Assembly (NCBI RefSeq): GCF_001687305.1
Contig: NZ_KV700386.1
Coordinates: 248,001 to 312,000, forward strand
Direction of reading: 5' to 3'
DNA length: 64,000 bases
Source of the DNA: Actinomyces vulturis
Lineage (GTDB): Bacteria; Actinomycetota; Actinomycetes; Actinomycetales; Actinomycetaceae
Part shown: piece after piece, positions 35,814 through 44,537 of the stretch
Layout of the letters: the number at the start of each line of letters is the position of its first letter
How positions within the stretch are numbered: position 1 is the first letter of the stretch
Position numbers and translations under genes: made by a program
Notes under the pieces: generated by a model
Database searches by the model: none
What the model saw: the letters and a program-made list of their open reading frames with translations, nothing else
What the model was told of the DNA's origin: nothing

Positions 35814-36374
35814 GTGGCAACGACGAACGACCTGAAGAACGGCTTGGTACTCAACCTGGAGGGTCAGCTGTGGCAGGTAGTGGAATTCCAGCACGTCAAG
35901 CCGGGTAAGGGCCCCGCTTTCGTGCGCACCAAGCTCAAGAACGTTCTTTCCGGTAAAACCGTCGACAAGACCTTCAACGCAGGCATCAAGGTAGAGACCG
36001 CCACCGTTGATCGCCGCGATATGCAGTACCTGTACAAGGATGGATCCGACTACGTCTTTATGGATGTCAAGACCTACGATCAGGTCTACGTCTCTGATGA
36101 GACTGTCGGTGAGGCATCCCGCTTTATGCTCGAAAACCAGGAAGTTATCGTAGCCTTCCACGAAGACGCAGCACTTTTCGTCGAACTGCCCGCAGCAGTT
36201 GTTCTTGCTGTATCCCACACCGAGCCCGGTTTGCAGGGAGACCGTTCTAACGCTGGTACCAAGCCCGCCACCCTTGAGACCGGCACTGAAATCCAGGTTC
36301 CTCTTTTCATCAACGTGGATGACAAACTTAAGGTCGATACCCGCACTGGCAGCTACATCTCTCGCGTGAACTGA
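35814..36374 (+). CDS. efp: Elongation factor P
   Basis: The 186-residue three-domain translation factor relieves ribosome stalling at proline stretches. Domain I carries the loop [10 protein letters not shown] with the lysine at its tip (about residue 32). [32 protein letters not shown] and the C-terminal [26 protein letters not shown] signature are all present. The start is a GTG preceded by GAAGGA. No lysine-modifying genes are visible in the window. It overlaps nusB by one base and probably has its own promoter in the 176 bp upstream. Confidence 0.96.
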   Translation: MATTNDLKNGLVLNLEGQLWQVVEFQHVKPGKGPAFVRTKLKNVLSGKTVDKTFNAGIKVETATVDRRDMQYLYKDGSDYVFMDVKTYDQVYVSDETVGEASRFMLENQEVIVAFHEDAALFVELPAAVVLAVSHTEPGLQGDRSNAGTKPATLETGTEIQVPLFINVDDKLKVDTRTGSYISRVN

Positions 36375-36838
36375 TGAAGGACTCATCCTCACCTGCAAGC
36401 AAGCATCAAGTCACCGCCCGAACTAAGGCGCGGCGCCGTGCGGTAGAGGTTCTTTTTGAAGCGGACCAACGAGGTCTGGAATCCACCCAGGCTTTGCGGG
36501 ACCTCAGCGCAGAACGCGTTGTTACCTCCGCTAACCATACCCAGGCTCCTGAATACACCCGGACCATCCTTACCGGTGTATGTGACCATATTGATGACAT
36601 CGACTCTGTGCTAGCCAGCCACTCACAGCAGTGGTCACTGGATCGTATGCCCGCCGTCGACCGAGCAATTGCCCGGGTTGCCGTGTGGGAGATCCTCTTT
36701 AATGACGAGGTAGATGGCCCTGTCGCTGTTGACGAAGCAATGACACTGGCCCGTCTTCTCTCAACTGACGATTCACCACGGTTCCTTAATGGACTGCTCG
36801 GCCGAATTGCTGATCTCTCAGATACCATCGCTGTATGA
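36374..36838 (+). CDS. nusB: Transcription antitermination protein NusB
   Basis: The 154-residue all-helical protein acts with NusE in rRNA antitermination. It has the N-terminal RRRAVEVLFEADQRG, the middle YTRTILTGVCDHIDDIDSVL and the signature MPAVDRAIARVAVWEILF...PVAVDEAMTLARLLSTDDSPRFLNGLLG. Its ATG shares one base with the efp stop (TGATG). The pair ends at a strong terminator. Confidence 0.95.
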   Translation: MKDSSSPASKHQVTARTKARRRAVEVLFEADQRGLESTQALRDLSAERVVTSANHTQAPEYTRTILTGVCDHIDDIDSVLASHSQQWSLDRMPAVDRAIARVAVWEILFNDEVDGPVAVDEAMTLARLLSTDDSPRFLNGLLGRIADLSDTIAV

Positions 36839-36842
36839 GAGT

Positions 36843-36878
36843 GTGTGCGGCGCTATCAAGCGCCGCACACATCTTTTT
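36843..36878 (+). terminator. Rho-independent terminator after nusB
   Basis: The stem GTGTGCGGCGC / GCGCCGCACAC has a six-base loop, and five T follow within three bases. It lies directly behind nusB and ends the efp-nusB unit. Confidence 0.92.
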
Positions 36879-36979
36879 CTTCTTATCATCGCTCACATGA
36901 GCATGATGATGGCGCCCGCCCGTCTCGCGGTGCGTCCCCGGCATGGGCACGGGTATTTGCCCCAACTGGAAGGACTCAC

Positions 36980-38797
36980 GTGCTTCGTACACGTACTGTA
37001 GGTTCCCTACGTTCATCAGATATCGGTTCAACCGTTACTCTCACCGGCTGGGTTGATCGCCGTCGCGATCACGGTGGTGTGGCGTTCGTTGACCTGCGTG
37101 ATGCCTCTGGCATTGCCCAGATTGTCATCCGTGAAGAAATCGTCCACGATCTGCGTGCTGAGTACGTTCTGCGCGTTACCGGCACTGTCGAAGCACGCCC
37201 TGAGGGCAACGCCAACCCCAACCTTGCCACCGGCGAGATTGAGGTCATGGTTGATGAGGTAGAAATTCTCAACCCTTCAGCTCCCCTGCCGTTCCAGGTT
37301 TCCGACCACGCTGAAGATGCAGGCCAGGTTGGCGAAGAAACTCGATTGAAATACCGCTATCTTGACCTTCGTCGTTCTCCTATGCAGCGAGCTATTCGTT
37401 TGCGTTCTAAGGTCAGCCAAGCAGCACGTCGGGTGCTGGATTCTCACGACTTTGTGGAAATTGAAACTCCTACCCTCACTCGTTCCACGCCTGAGGGTGC
37501 ACGCGATTTCCTTGTTCCTGCACGTCTGAGCCCCGGCAGTTGGTATGCCCTTCCCCAGTCACCTCAGCTTTTCAAGCAACTACTCATGGTGGCAGGCATG
37601 GAGCGCTACTACCAGATTGCGCGGTGTTACCGTGACGAAGACTTCCGTGCCGATCGTCAGCCTGAATTCACCCAGCTCGATATTGAGATGAGCTTTGTTG
37701 AGCAGGACGACGTTATCGCCGTTGCCGAAGATATCCTCAAAGAAGTCTGGGCACTCATTGGCTATGATCTGAAAACCCCAATCCCTCGCATGACTTATGC
37801 CGATGCGATGGAGAAGTATGGCTCAGATAAGCCTGATTTGCGCTTCGGTTTGGAACTGATTGACCTCACTGACTACTTCAAAAACACCACCTTCCGTGTC
37901 TTCCAGAATCCCTATGTGGGTGCTGTAGTGATGCCCGGTGGTGCAAGTCAGTCTCGTCGCACTTTCGATGCTTGGCAGGAATGGGCTAAGCAGCGTGGCG
38001 CTAAAGGCCTTGCTTACGTCATTGTGGGTGAGGATGGTACTCTCACCGGCCCCGTTGCAAAGAACATCACCGATGACGAACGTAACGGTCTGGCAGCCGC
38101 AACTGGCGCACAACCCGGAGACTGTATTTTCTTTGCCGCGGGTACTGTTGATGCCGCTCGTGCGCTTCTAGGAGCCACTCGTCTCGAGGTAGGCAAGCGT
38201 TGTGGCCTCATTAACGAGGACGAATGGTCCTTCGTCTGGGTTGTTGATGCTCCCCTCTTCAAACCCTCCGCTGAAGCCAAGGCAGAAGGTGACGTAGCTC
38301 TGGGCGGAAGTGCTTGGACCGCAGTCCACCACGCATTCACCTCACCTAAGCCGGAATGCTTGGATACCTTCGACACAGATCCCGGTAACGCGTTGGCATA
38401 CGCTTACGACATTGTTTGCAATGGCAATGAAATTGGTGGCGGTTCAATCCGTATCCATCGTCGTGACGTTCAGGAACGTGTTTTCAAGGTCATGGGAATT
38501 GGTGAAGAAGAAGCACAGGAGAAATTCGGCTTCCTCCTTGATGCCTTCAAGTTTGGCGCGCCCCCTCATGGTGGTATTGCCTTCGGTTGGGACCGTATCG
38601 TGTCCTTGCTGACCAAGGCCGATTCCATTCGTGATGTGATCGCATTCCCCAAGTCTGGCGGCGGCTTTGATCCCCTTACTGAGGCACCTGCACCTATTAC
38701 GGAGGCGCAGCGTAAGGAAGCCGGTGTGGATGCCAAGCCTGAGGATAAGGAGAACACCAAGTCTGATAAGGCGCAGAAGGCAGACAAGAAAGCCTAA
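36980..38797 (+). CDS. aspS: Aspartyl-tRNA synthetase (bacterial type)
   Basis: The 605-residue class IIb synthetase has an OB-fold anticodon domain ([23 protein letters not shown]). The catalytic motif 2 is [25 protein letters not shown]. The bacterial GAD insertion domain and motif 3 [13 protein letters not shown] follow. The start is GTG at 36980 with GGAAGGA upstream. The open frame extends 45 codons further but overlaps the nusB terminator. A hydrophilic tail of about 35 residues, rich in Lys/Glu/Asp (from [12 protein letters not shown]), extends beyond the usual end. Whether it also charges tRNA-Asn depends on the presence of asnS and gatCAB elsewhere. Confidence 0.96.
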   Translation: MLRTRTVGSLRSSDIGSTVTLTGWVDRRRDHGGVAFVDLRDASGIAQIVIREEIVHDLRAEYVLRVTGTVEARPEGNANPNLATGEIEVMVDEVEILNPSAPLPFQVSDHAEDAGQVGEETRLKYRYLDLRRSPMQRAIRLRSKVSQAARRVLDSHDFVEIETPTLTRSTPEGARDFLVPARLSPGSWYALPQSPQLFKQLLMVAGMERYYQIARCYRDEDFRADRQPEFTQLDIEMSFVEQDDVIAVAEDILKEVWALIGYDLKTPIPRMTYADAMEKYGSDKPDLRFGLELIDLTDYFKNTTFRVFQNPYVGAVVMPGGASQSRRTFDAWQEWAKQRGAKGLAYVIVGEDGTLTGPVAKNITDDERNGLAAATGAQPGDCIFFAAGTVDAARALLGATRLEVGKRCGLINEDEWSFVWVVDAPLFKPSAEAKAEGDVALGGSAWTAVHHAFTSPKPECLDTFDTDPGNALAYAYDIVCNGNEIGGGSIRIHRRDVQERVFKVMGIGEEEAQEKFGFLLDAFKFGAPPHGGIAFGWDRIVSLLTKADSIRDVIAFPKSGGGFDPLTEAPAPITEAQRKEAGVDAKPEDKENTKSDKAQKADKKA

Positions 38798-38818
38798 TCC
38801 TTCGCTGCGAGGATAAAT

Positions 38819-38858
38819 GTGTGGGGATGAACCTTTGTGGTTTATCCCCACACTTTTC
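38819..38858 (+). terminator. Rho-independent terminator after aspS
   Basis: GTGTGGGGAT and ATCCCCACAC form a 10-bp stem, extended by further A-T pairs, and are followed by TTTTCTT. Confidence 0.88.
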
Positions 38859-39025
38859 TTGTCATGGAAAATTCTGATCTTGTCGTACTAATGGCTGCCA
38901 ACGGTGGAGTAACCAGGTCGGAATTCACCAGAATAAACAGTTTGGTGATTCGTGTTATCCCACGTGAAGTTTGAGGGGGCGCTAGGGGAGGGGGGAAGTA
39001 ACGGGATTGTTAAGAGGTAGTGGAA
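38859..39025. other. Noncoding stretch between aspS terminator and the SGNH region
   Basis: I see no gene, RNA or clear repeat here. A G-rich tract (GGGGGCGCTAGGGGAGGGGGG) lies at about 38973-38995. Confidence 0.5.
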
Positions 39026-39229
39026 TCAGCGGAAAGCACTGACTAGAGCAAATATGCCACCGCCTAAGACCAGAGCAAGACCACCGATTAAGAGCACAAT
39101 TAAGCCAAAGGGGAAACCCCGACTTTTTGTAGTTGGTGGGGGAGTTTTGGGGAAGGGGCCTTGCGGAATAGGGGAGTCGATTATGAGGAAGGCCCAAGAA
39201 CGTCCGGCGGAAGAATCTGCTGATACACG
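39026..39229 (-). pseudogene. Start-less open frame: proline-rich linker plus transmembrane helix behind SGNH hydrolase
   Basis: On the minus strand this frame is open for 67 codons. It reads a proline-rich part (DSPIPQGPFPKTPPPTT), then a basic residue pair and a clear membrane helix (FGLIVLLIGGLALVLGGGIFALVSAF). It contains no ATG, GTG or TTG. It overlaps the last 49 bases of the SGNH hydrolase in a different frame. It may be a small membrane protein that lost its start, the C-terminal anchor of the hydrolase separated by a frameshift, or a gene using a rare ATT/ATC/ATA start. Confidence 0.45.
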
Positions 39230-39912
39230 TTAATCATCGCACGCGCTAAAGCCGCATGACCAGAATCATTTGGATGAATACCATCCATGGCGAGTTTAGT
39301 GTTGTCTCCATCAATGGCATGACTCATTGCGTCGGTGGAGTACAGCCCTAAGCCTGTTGCTACGTCATGAATCATTCGATGAACAACTTGAAAACGTGGA
39401 CCGACATGAAGATCTGGGAAATATGGTGCGATCACTAGGGGAGTGCTTGGGAGACGCTGCTTGAGAAAAGCGAGGTCGTGCTCAATTCCTTGGCGTACAT
39501 AATCCATCTGAGAAGGCAGAAACTCTGAATCATTGATTCCTAGGCAGACAGTCAAGACGTCCGGCTGAACTTTGATAGCAGTGGTTAACCACGTGGTATC
39601 GCAACAGGAGGGAGCGACTTGTCCATTGGGCAGACGCCCACCTCGACGAGCAAAGAATCCCAATCCATCAAGAGCAAGATTGACTTCACGCCACCCGAAG
39701 AATTCACAAATCAGGGATGAAAAACGATTTCGTGGGTGACTAATCGCACGCCAACCGGTGGTAATCGAATCTCCGAAAAACACAGCGGTAGGGAAGTGGG
39801 TTGACCGAGGAATTGTCGATTCAAGACTTGCTTCAAAAGATGGACTCACGATTCTAAGACTACTCTCGCTCGTTACGATGATGAGATAGCCACGACTATG
39901 CGATGAGCACAT
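39181..39912 (-). CDS. SGNH/GDSL-family hydrolase
   Basis: The 243-residue protein carries the family blocks: FFGDSIT with nucleophile Ser (about residue 48), a glycine block (NLALDGLGF), GIND with the oxyanion Asn, and DGIHPND with catalytic Asp and His near the end. Members are esterases or lipases acting on acyl groups of sugars, lipids or cell-wall polymers. No signal peptide is seen. A GTG at residue 22 is an alternative start. A membrane-anchor sequence lies directly behind the stop but out of frame. Confidence 0.87.
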   Translation of the reverse strand: MCSSHSRGYLIIVTSESSLRIVSPSFEASLESTIPRSTHFPTAVFFGDSITTGWRAISHPRNRFSSLICEFFGWREVNLALDGLGFFARRGGRLPNGQVAPSCCDTTWLTTAIKVQPDVLTVCLGINDSEFLPSQMDYVRQGIEHDLAFLKQRLPSTPLVIAPYFPDLHVGPRFQVVHRMIHDVATGLGLYSTDAMSHAIDGDNTKLAMDGIHPNDSGHAALARAMINVYQQILPPDVLGPSS

Positions 39913-39928
39913 GAATTAACTAAGCAAA

Positions 39929-39972
39929 AACTGGCGGGGATGACGATCAGTAAGTCATCATCCCCGCCAGTT
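39929..39972 (-). terminator. Terminator for the ABC transporter pair
   Basis: AACTGGCGGGGATGA and TCATCCCCGCCAGTT form a 15-bp stem. Read on the minus strand, a TTTTT run follows, 30 bases beyond the ATPase stop. Confidence 0.88.
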
Positions 39973-40003
39973 AATGATCAGGATGGTCAAGAGCGAGAAC
40001 CCA

Positions 40004-40690
40004 TTAACGAATGGTAGTTAGTTCGCCATCCTTCATCTGAAGAACTCGATCACACACATCAAGCAGACGCTCATCATGGGTAACCATGACGGTGGCCTTG
40101 TCACGTTCATGCGTCTGGTCCGCAAGAATCTTGGCTACAGTCATGGCGCGCTGCGTATCGAGAGCAGCAGTGGGCTCATCAGCGAGAATCAGTGCAGGAT
40201 CATGATAGAGAGCCACAGCAATAGCGGCACGCTGGCGCTCGCCACCGGAGAGGTCACCAGGGTAACTCTTGCCGTACTTACTAATGTCGAGAGACTTCAT
40301 TAAGTCATCACGACGATCAAAGTTCGGTTTAGTGCCGGCAACTCGGTCATACAGTGAGAACTGGTCATTAATCTGCAAGAACGGTACAAGGCCGGCGGCT
40401 TGAAGAACGAAACCAATTTTGCGGTGACGGATTTCAGCTCGTTGTTTTTCTTTAAGTTCGGAAAACTTTTCTCCGTTAATAAACACGCGTCCATTACCGG
40501 GGGATCGTAAGCCGCCCATAATTGTAAGCATCGTTGACTTTCCCGAACCTGACGGTCCAAGGATTCCCACGAATTCACCAGCGTAGATATCGAGATCGGT
40601 AGGACGCAGAGCGTGAATAATTTCGTCGCCCTGGCGGAAGTCTTTGGATACGTTATCCAGAGTTAGGACAGGAGAATTTGAGGTGGTCAT
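40004..40690 (-). CDS. ABC transporter ATP-binding protein (HrtA/LolD-type)
   Basis: The 228-residue ATPase has Walker A GPSGSGKST at 45-53, Q-loop VLQAAGLVPFL, signature LSGGERQR at 147-154, Walker B LILADE ending near 171, and MVTHDERLLDVCDRVLQM. It belongs to the MacB/LolD/HrtA class that pairs with FtsX-like permeases. Its start overlaps the permease stop by four bases (ATGA). With that permease it most resembles the heme exporter HrtAB, although the substrate is not proven. Confidence 0.92.
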   Translation of the reverse strand: MTTSNSPVLTLDNVSKDFRQGDEIIHALRPTDLDIYAGEFVGILGPSGSGKSTMLTIMGGLRSPGNGRVFINGEKFSELKEKQRAEIRHRKIGFVLQAAGLVPFLQINDQFSLYDRVAGTKPNFDRRDDLMKSLDISKYGKSYPGDLSGGERQRAAIAVALYHDPALILADEPTAALDTQRAMTVAKILADQTHERDKATVMVTHDERLLDVCDRVLQMKDGELTTIR

Positions 40691-41781
40691 GAGATTGCCT
40701 CCACGGGATCGATACGAGTGACGACTCGTACGCTCATCAGTCCTCCGATGATGGAGAAGAAAATGAATGCCAGGGCGATGAGAACATCGTTACCGAAGTT
40801 GATCATAAAGGGCATCTTGGCAGGCAAGACGAAACTGGTCAGGAAGGTCAAGAGCGCACCAAGTCCCACACCAATGGCTGATAACACAATGGACTGGGCT
40901 GCACCAGAGCGCACCAGATAACTTGTGGGAACGCCACGAGCCTTCAAGATGCCGAGCACTGCACGTTTTTGAAGAGTCAACACATATAAGAAGATGGATA
41001 GAACGAATGAGGCGATGATGATGAGAGCGCCAATCATCATTGAGAAAGTCAAGACTTGAGCACTGTAGCCAGGGAGCGTTTCGATAAATTTCTTAGTGGT
41101 GAGGGTGTCAAGGTTCTTGTCAGACAGTGCATCAATATCTGATGGGGAGAGTTCTGACTTCGTCACTACCGCGTTAGTGGTCAGGCTCAGTTCTTTGGGA
41201 GCTTCATCAAGCAGAGTCTCTTGGTCAATGTAGAGCACAGGGAGAGTTTGGAAGGTGTTGTTGTGTGTGAAGCCCACAATGGTAAAGGGGTGCTTACAAC
41301 CTGACAGGTACACCGTGTCGTTGAGTTTCCAGCCATCTTCCTTGAGGGAATCATTGACGATAACTTCATTTTTTTCATCCGTAGGTTCACGTCCTTCGGT
41401 GACCTTCGGGGAAATGAAAGCGCCAGGTTCAAGTCCAAGAATATAAGAATCAGACTTCTGGGTGACCTTGCCGTCTTCTTGACGTTCGAGAACGATTGGC
41501 ACCAAGACGATGGACGCAGAATGATCTTTTCCGCCGGCCACTTTTTCGGCATCAGACACCATGTCGGGTGTCATACGTGAAGCCTGAATATTGCGGTTGG
41601 ATGTATCCGTGAGAATAACGTTCTTGGCGTCCCAGTTATCGACCGCTGCACGGAAAGAAAAGGCAAGGCCATCAGCGAGGGCTGCAAGGAAGAACGTCAG
41701 GTAGGCCACGAGCGTGATGACCGCGATGATGAGGGCAAAACGTGTGGGTTGGTGTTTTATTTCTCGCAAGGCAAGAAACAT
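40687..41781 (-). CDS. FtsX-like ABC transporter permease (HrtB/DevC-type)
   Basis: The 364-residue protein has an N-terminal helix (FALIIAVITLVAYLTFFLAAL), a large extracytoplasmic domain of about 200 residues, and three C-terminal helices ending RVVTRIDPVEAIS. The arrangement and motifs such as MFLALREIKHQPTRF, VDNWDAKNVILTD and LTLQKRAVLGILKARGV match HrtB heme-exporter permeases. I set the start at the ATG at 41781, which follows AGGAG by seven bases. The frame is open 18 codons further upstream. No TetR-type or two-component regulator gene is next to it. Confidence 0.87.
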   Translation of the reverse strand: MFLALREIKHQPTRFALIIAVITLVAYLTFFLAALADGLAFSFRAAVDNWDAKNVILTDTSNRNIQASRMTPDMVSDAEKVAGGKDHSASIVLVPIVLERQEDGKVTQKSDSYILGLEPGAFISPKVTEGREPTDEKNEVIVNDSLKEDGWKLNDTVYLSGCKHPFTIVGFTHNNTFQTLPVLYIDQETLLDEAPKELSLTTNAVVTKSELSPSDIDALSDKNLDTLTTKKFIETLPGYSAQVLTFSMMIGALIIIASFVLSIFLYVLTLQKRAVLGILKARGVPTSYLVRSGAAQSIVLSAIGVGLGALLTFLTSFVLPAKMPFMINFGNDVLIALAFIFFSIIGGLMSVRVVTRIDPVEAIS

Positions 41782-42058
41782 GCTGGCAACTCCTGAACAA
41801 TGAGGTGCACGCACAGGGCAGTACGTGGAGGTCAATCGGTTTCACTGACCTACGACGAGCCTACCGGAAAGAAATAGTTATCGCGAGGGAAGGGGCATTA
41901 CGATAATGACTGCGTGTCATGAAATCTCTCGTGAGTTTTTGTTGTTATTGCAACGAAAAGTTCTGTGTTGTATGGGTAGGCGCTGTGTCGTGTTGCTGAT
42001 GTTGGCGTTGCGTTTAGAAGGCCGAGAGGAAGTGTGATGCCGTCAGGTAACGGACATT

Positions 42059-42124
42059 TCAGGTCGTTAGGTCATTCGCATTTCAGGTTGGTCAGGTCGT
42101 TAGGTCATTCGCATTTCAGGTTGG
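42059..42124. repeat. Perfect 33-bp tandem duplication
   Basis: A 33-base unit beginning TCAGGTCGTTAGGTCATTCG is repeated exactly, 42059-42091 and 42092-42124. A partial third element, ACATTTCAGGT, precedes it. Confidence 0.9.
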
Positions 42125-42202
42125 TGAGGAGGGGGGAGTGTTGAAGGTGGTAATGATCGAAGTCTTGATCCCAGGAGAAGGAATCACTCTACTTAATTTG
42201 AC

Positions 42203-42216
42203 ATAATGTACATTAT
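42203..42216. promoter_or_regulatory. 14-bp perfect palindrome, operator-like
   Basis: ATAATGTACATTAT is fully self-complementary and overlaps a TTGACA hexamer (42198-42203), which looks like a regulator site on a promoter. The regulated gene is uncertain. Confidence 0.4.
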
Positions 42217-42328
42217 CGGAGAAAAACGCTGAACTGAGTTTGTGCTGGAAGGTGGCGAAACGGCGTCGTATGGCCATATGTCACTTGAAACAGTACGTGT
42301 GAGAGCCGAATCAATAATTACTGGTTGC

Positions 42329-42781
42329 CTAGAAATGCTCGGTGACTTCCATCGTCACCCAGACGACAAGCGAATCATCACTTAACGTAAAGTTGGTGAC
42401 GCCAAAATCTTTCAGGACGCGTTCAAAGCGTGCTGAGCGCCAGAAAATTTCCTGGGCAGTACGCCATTCTTCGACAGACTTACGTCCTGTGCCTTCTCCA
42501 AGGACGTGACGAAGTTCGACGTCAGCTAAGCGGCACACTTCGACGTATGTAGCGCGAGTTAAGCAAATAGCGCGTTCAGCAGAATCGATAACCACTTCAC
42601 GATCACCGGCTGCAGGAATCGGTAGATCGTGAACGATATATTCAATGAGAAGACTTGATGTGGTGGTTTTACGGCCATCATCAATAGCGGCAACTAGAGC
42701 GTCACGCTCTGGCCCAGGAAACTTATAGAGGCCAACAGGGAGGTCTTGAAGATGAGGGGGAAGTTCGTGGAGTTCTAGCAC
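42329..42781 (-). CDS. ASCH-domain protein
   Basis: The 150-residue product matches ASCH-domain proteins: YKFPGPERDALVAAIDDGRKTTTSSLL with the conserved basic G-K-T element, GDREVVIDSAERAICLTRATYVEV, and EGTGRKSVEEWRTAQEIFWRS. The fold resembles PUA and probably binds RNA or modified nucleosides. One E. coli member (YqfB) hydrolyses N4-acetylcytidine. I prefer the GTG start at 42781, six bases behind AGGTGG, over a TTG at 42796. It is leftward, downstream of pfkA, and isolated by noncoding DNA on both sides. Confidence 0.72.
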   Translation of the reverse strand: MLELHELPPHLQDLPVGLYKFPGPERDALVAAIDDGRKTTTSSLLIEYIVHDLPIPAAGDREVVIDSAERAICLTRATYVEVCRLADVELRHVLGEGTGRKSVEEWRTAQEIFWRSARFERVLKDFGVTNFTLSDDSLVVWVTMEVTEHF

Positions 42782-42917
42782 CAAGGACCACCTCAAAAGT
42801 TGACATAATATTTCTGACGCCGTGAGACTACCTTCTTATATGCACTCATTATTAGCATCATCATGATCTTAATACAAGCAGTTTACGCTGAAAATGCAGG
42901 TAAAAATCATCTAATGA

Positions 42918-44054
42918 TTAGGAAATGCCCTCGTCACCAAAGGTTGTCCCTACCTCACGAGCGGCCTTAATCCACTCATGATCAGTTGGAACGTACTTAA
43001 TCTGGCCAGCAACATTTTCCAGGGGAACTAATTCGGTGCCATGGCCCCTATCCCCTACCATCACGCCGAAGTGTCCATCAGCAATCGCCTGAGTGCCAGC
43101 AACGCCTAAACGGGTACCCAAAAGGCGGTCAGCGGCGCACGGTGTACCACCACGTTGGACGTAACCAAGAATTGAGACGCGAGCCTCCAAGCCGGTAGCT
43201 TCTTCGAGTTGCTCAGCAAGGCGGAACGTGTTGGCACGATGTTTGGATTCTAAAGCGCGCACGCCACGCTTGGCTAAAGCCTTGGACTCAGGCGACGAAG
43301 CATCTTTAACTAGGGCCCGCGCATGGTCCATTTCCACCGTATCAGAGGCACTCAAGGCTCCTTCGGCAACTGCCACCACGGAGAACGTTAAACCGTGGGA
43401 ATGGCGACGCATGATGCGTTCAGCAATGGCATCGACGTGGTAGGGAATCTCGGGAAGCAAGATGACATCGGCTCCCCCAGCGATACCAGCACCCAAGGCT
43501 AACCATCCGGCGCGATGACCCATAATTTCGGTCAAAATGATGCGATGGTGAGAGTGGGCTGTGGAATGTAAACGATCAACAGCCTCGGTAGCGATTTCCA
43601 ACGCAGTAGCAAAGCCAAATGAGGTATCGGTATGGACAATGTCATTGTCAATGGTTTTAGGTAGATGGATGACATTGAGGCCAGCATCTTTAAGACGCTT
43701 AGCATTCTTTGCTGTGCCACCGCCTCCCAGACATACCAAGGCATCAAGTTTATTTTTGCCGTAGTTCTCGACAATTGTTGGAATCATGTCTGTAGGCTCA
43801 CCGTCGACGATCATGCGATGAACCTTGTCACGACTAGTGCCCAAGATAGTGCCACCCGTGGTGAGAATCCCAGACAGCGACTTGGCATCCAAGGAGATCG
43901 TGCGGTTCTCAGCCAAACCACGCATACCGTCACGGAAACCGATCAGTTCCCAACCGCGTTCAGCGATGGCTGATTTTCCAAAGCCACGAATTGCAGCGTT
44001 GAGGCCCGGGGCGTCGCCACCGGCGGTCAGAATTCCGATACGTTTTTTAGCCAT
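42918..44054 (-). CDS. pfkA: 6-phosphofructokinase, PfkA family (group III-like)
   Basis: The 378-residue enzyme phosphorylates fructose-6-phosphate in glycolysis. The N-terminal loop [18 protein letters not shown], the catalytic PKTIDND (132-138), the [11 protein letters not shown] stretch and the C-terminal [10 protein letters not shown] are in place. The phosphoryl-donor loop reads [11 protein letters not shown] (108-117). A Gly at the position equal to E. coli 104 favours ATP, while the Lys in PKTIDND is the residue typical of PPi-type and group III enzymes. The usual Asp at E. coli 103 appears to be Gly. It is divergent from rbpA by 101 bp. Confidence 0.92.
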   Translation of the reverse strand: MAKKRIGILTAGGDAPGLNAAIRGFGKSAIAERGWELIGFRDGMRGLAENRTISLDAKSLSGILTTGGTILGTSRDKVHRMIVDGEPTDMIPTIVENYGKNKLDALVCLGGGGTAKNAKRLKDAGLNVIHLPKTIDNDIVHTDTSFGFATALEIATEAVDRLHSTAHSHHRIILTEIMGHRAGWLALGAGIAGGADVILLPEIPYHVDAIAERIMRRHSHGLTFSVVAVAEGALSASDTVEMDHARALVKDASSPESKALAKRGVRALESKHRANTFRLAEQLEEATGLEARVSILGYVQRGGTPCAADRLLGTRLGVAGTQAIADGHFGVMVGDRGHGTELVPLENVAGQIKYVPTDHEWIKAAREVGTTFGDEGIS

Positions 44055-44088
44055 GAGGCTAAGTATCCACTACTTCATGTAATGCGGC

Positions 44089-44094
44089 TATAAT
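44089..44094 (+). promoter_or_regulatory. Consensus -10 box upstream of rbpA
   Basis: A perfect TATAAT lies 61 bases before the rbpA start in the 101-bp pfkA-rbpA divergent gap. No good -35 hexamer is visible 17 bases upstream, which would be normal for an RbpA-aided actinobacterial promoter. The reverse strand also reads TATTAT here, so pfkA could use the same site. Confidence 0.4.
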
Positions 44095-44155
44095 AAAAGA
44101 CTGGATAAGACCAAAGGCGTGCATAACACGTCGCGATAAGAAAGGCGTTGCCCAT

Positions 44156-44512
44156 ATGGCAGACCGCGCATTACGAGGCATGACCATCGGAGCCAAATCG
44201 ATGGAGACCGAGGACGGCGTGGAGTTCGCTGAACGCATGACCATCACCTACGAATGCCCCCTGGCTCACGTCACCAGCGTGCCCATGGCCAAGGAAGCAG
44301 ACGTTCCCCCAACATGGGAATGCCCTGAATGCGGCGGCATGGCAGTACGAGTGGGTGAGGATGAAGAACCCGAGTCTGATGAGCCCAAGAAGGCCCCTCG
44401 TACTCACTGGGACATGCTTCTTGAACGCCGCAGTATCGAAGAGTTGCAGGTTCTCCTCGATGAGCGTCTTGAACTATTGCGTAGTGGTGAGGTTTACCGC
44501 CAACAGCACTAA
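44156..44512 (+). CDS. rbpA: RNA polymerase-binding protein RbpA
   Basis: The 118-residue actinobacterial protein binds the primary sigma factor and stabilises open complexes. The N-terminus (RALRGMTIGAKSMETEDGVEFAER) contacts polymerase. A core with Cys residues (YECPLAH, WECPECGG) is the zinc-type RbpA core. The basic linker and sigma-interaction domain THWDMLLERRSIEELQVLLDERLELLRSG closes the protein. It is monocistronic and ends at a very strong hairpin. Its presence alone marks the genome as actinobacterial. Confidence 0.96.
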   Translation: MADRALRGMTIGAKSMETEDGVEFAERMTITYECPLAHVTSVPMAKEADVPPTWECPECGGMAVRVGEDEEPESDEPKKAPRTHWDMLLERRSIEELQVLLDERLELLRSGEVYRQQH

Positions 44513-44537
44513 TCTTCCCAGCAACCTTGAGTTGTTT

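Larger units (their letters stand above)
41782..42328. other. 547-bp noncoding region with tandem repeat and palindromes
   Basis: No coding frame is convincing here. The region holds CATTA-CGA-TAATG (41896-41908), the 33-bp tandem duplication (42059-42124) and the 14-bp palindrome ATAATGTACATTAT (42203-42216). The promoter of the leftward ABC transporter must lie in the left part. The G+C drop and repeats suggest a remnant of an inserted element, but no terminal repeats or transposase fragments can be shown. Confidence 0.55.

Noticed and set aside
42059-42124. CRISPR array
   Set aside because: The two units are directly adjacent, with no spacers and no cas genes.
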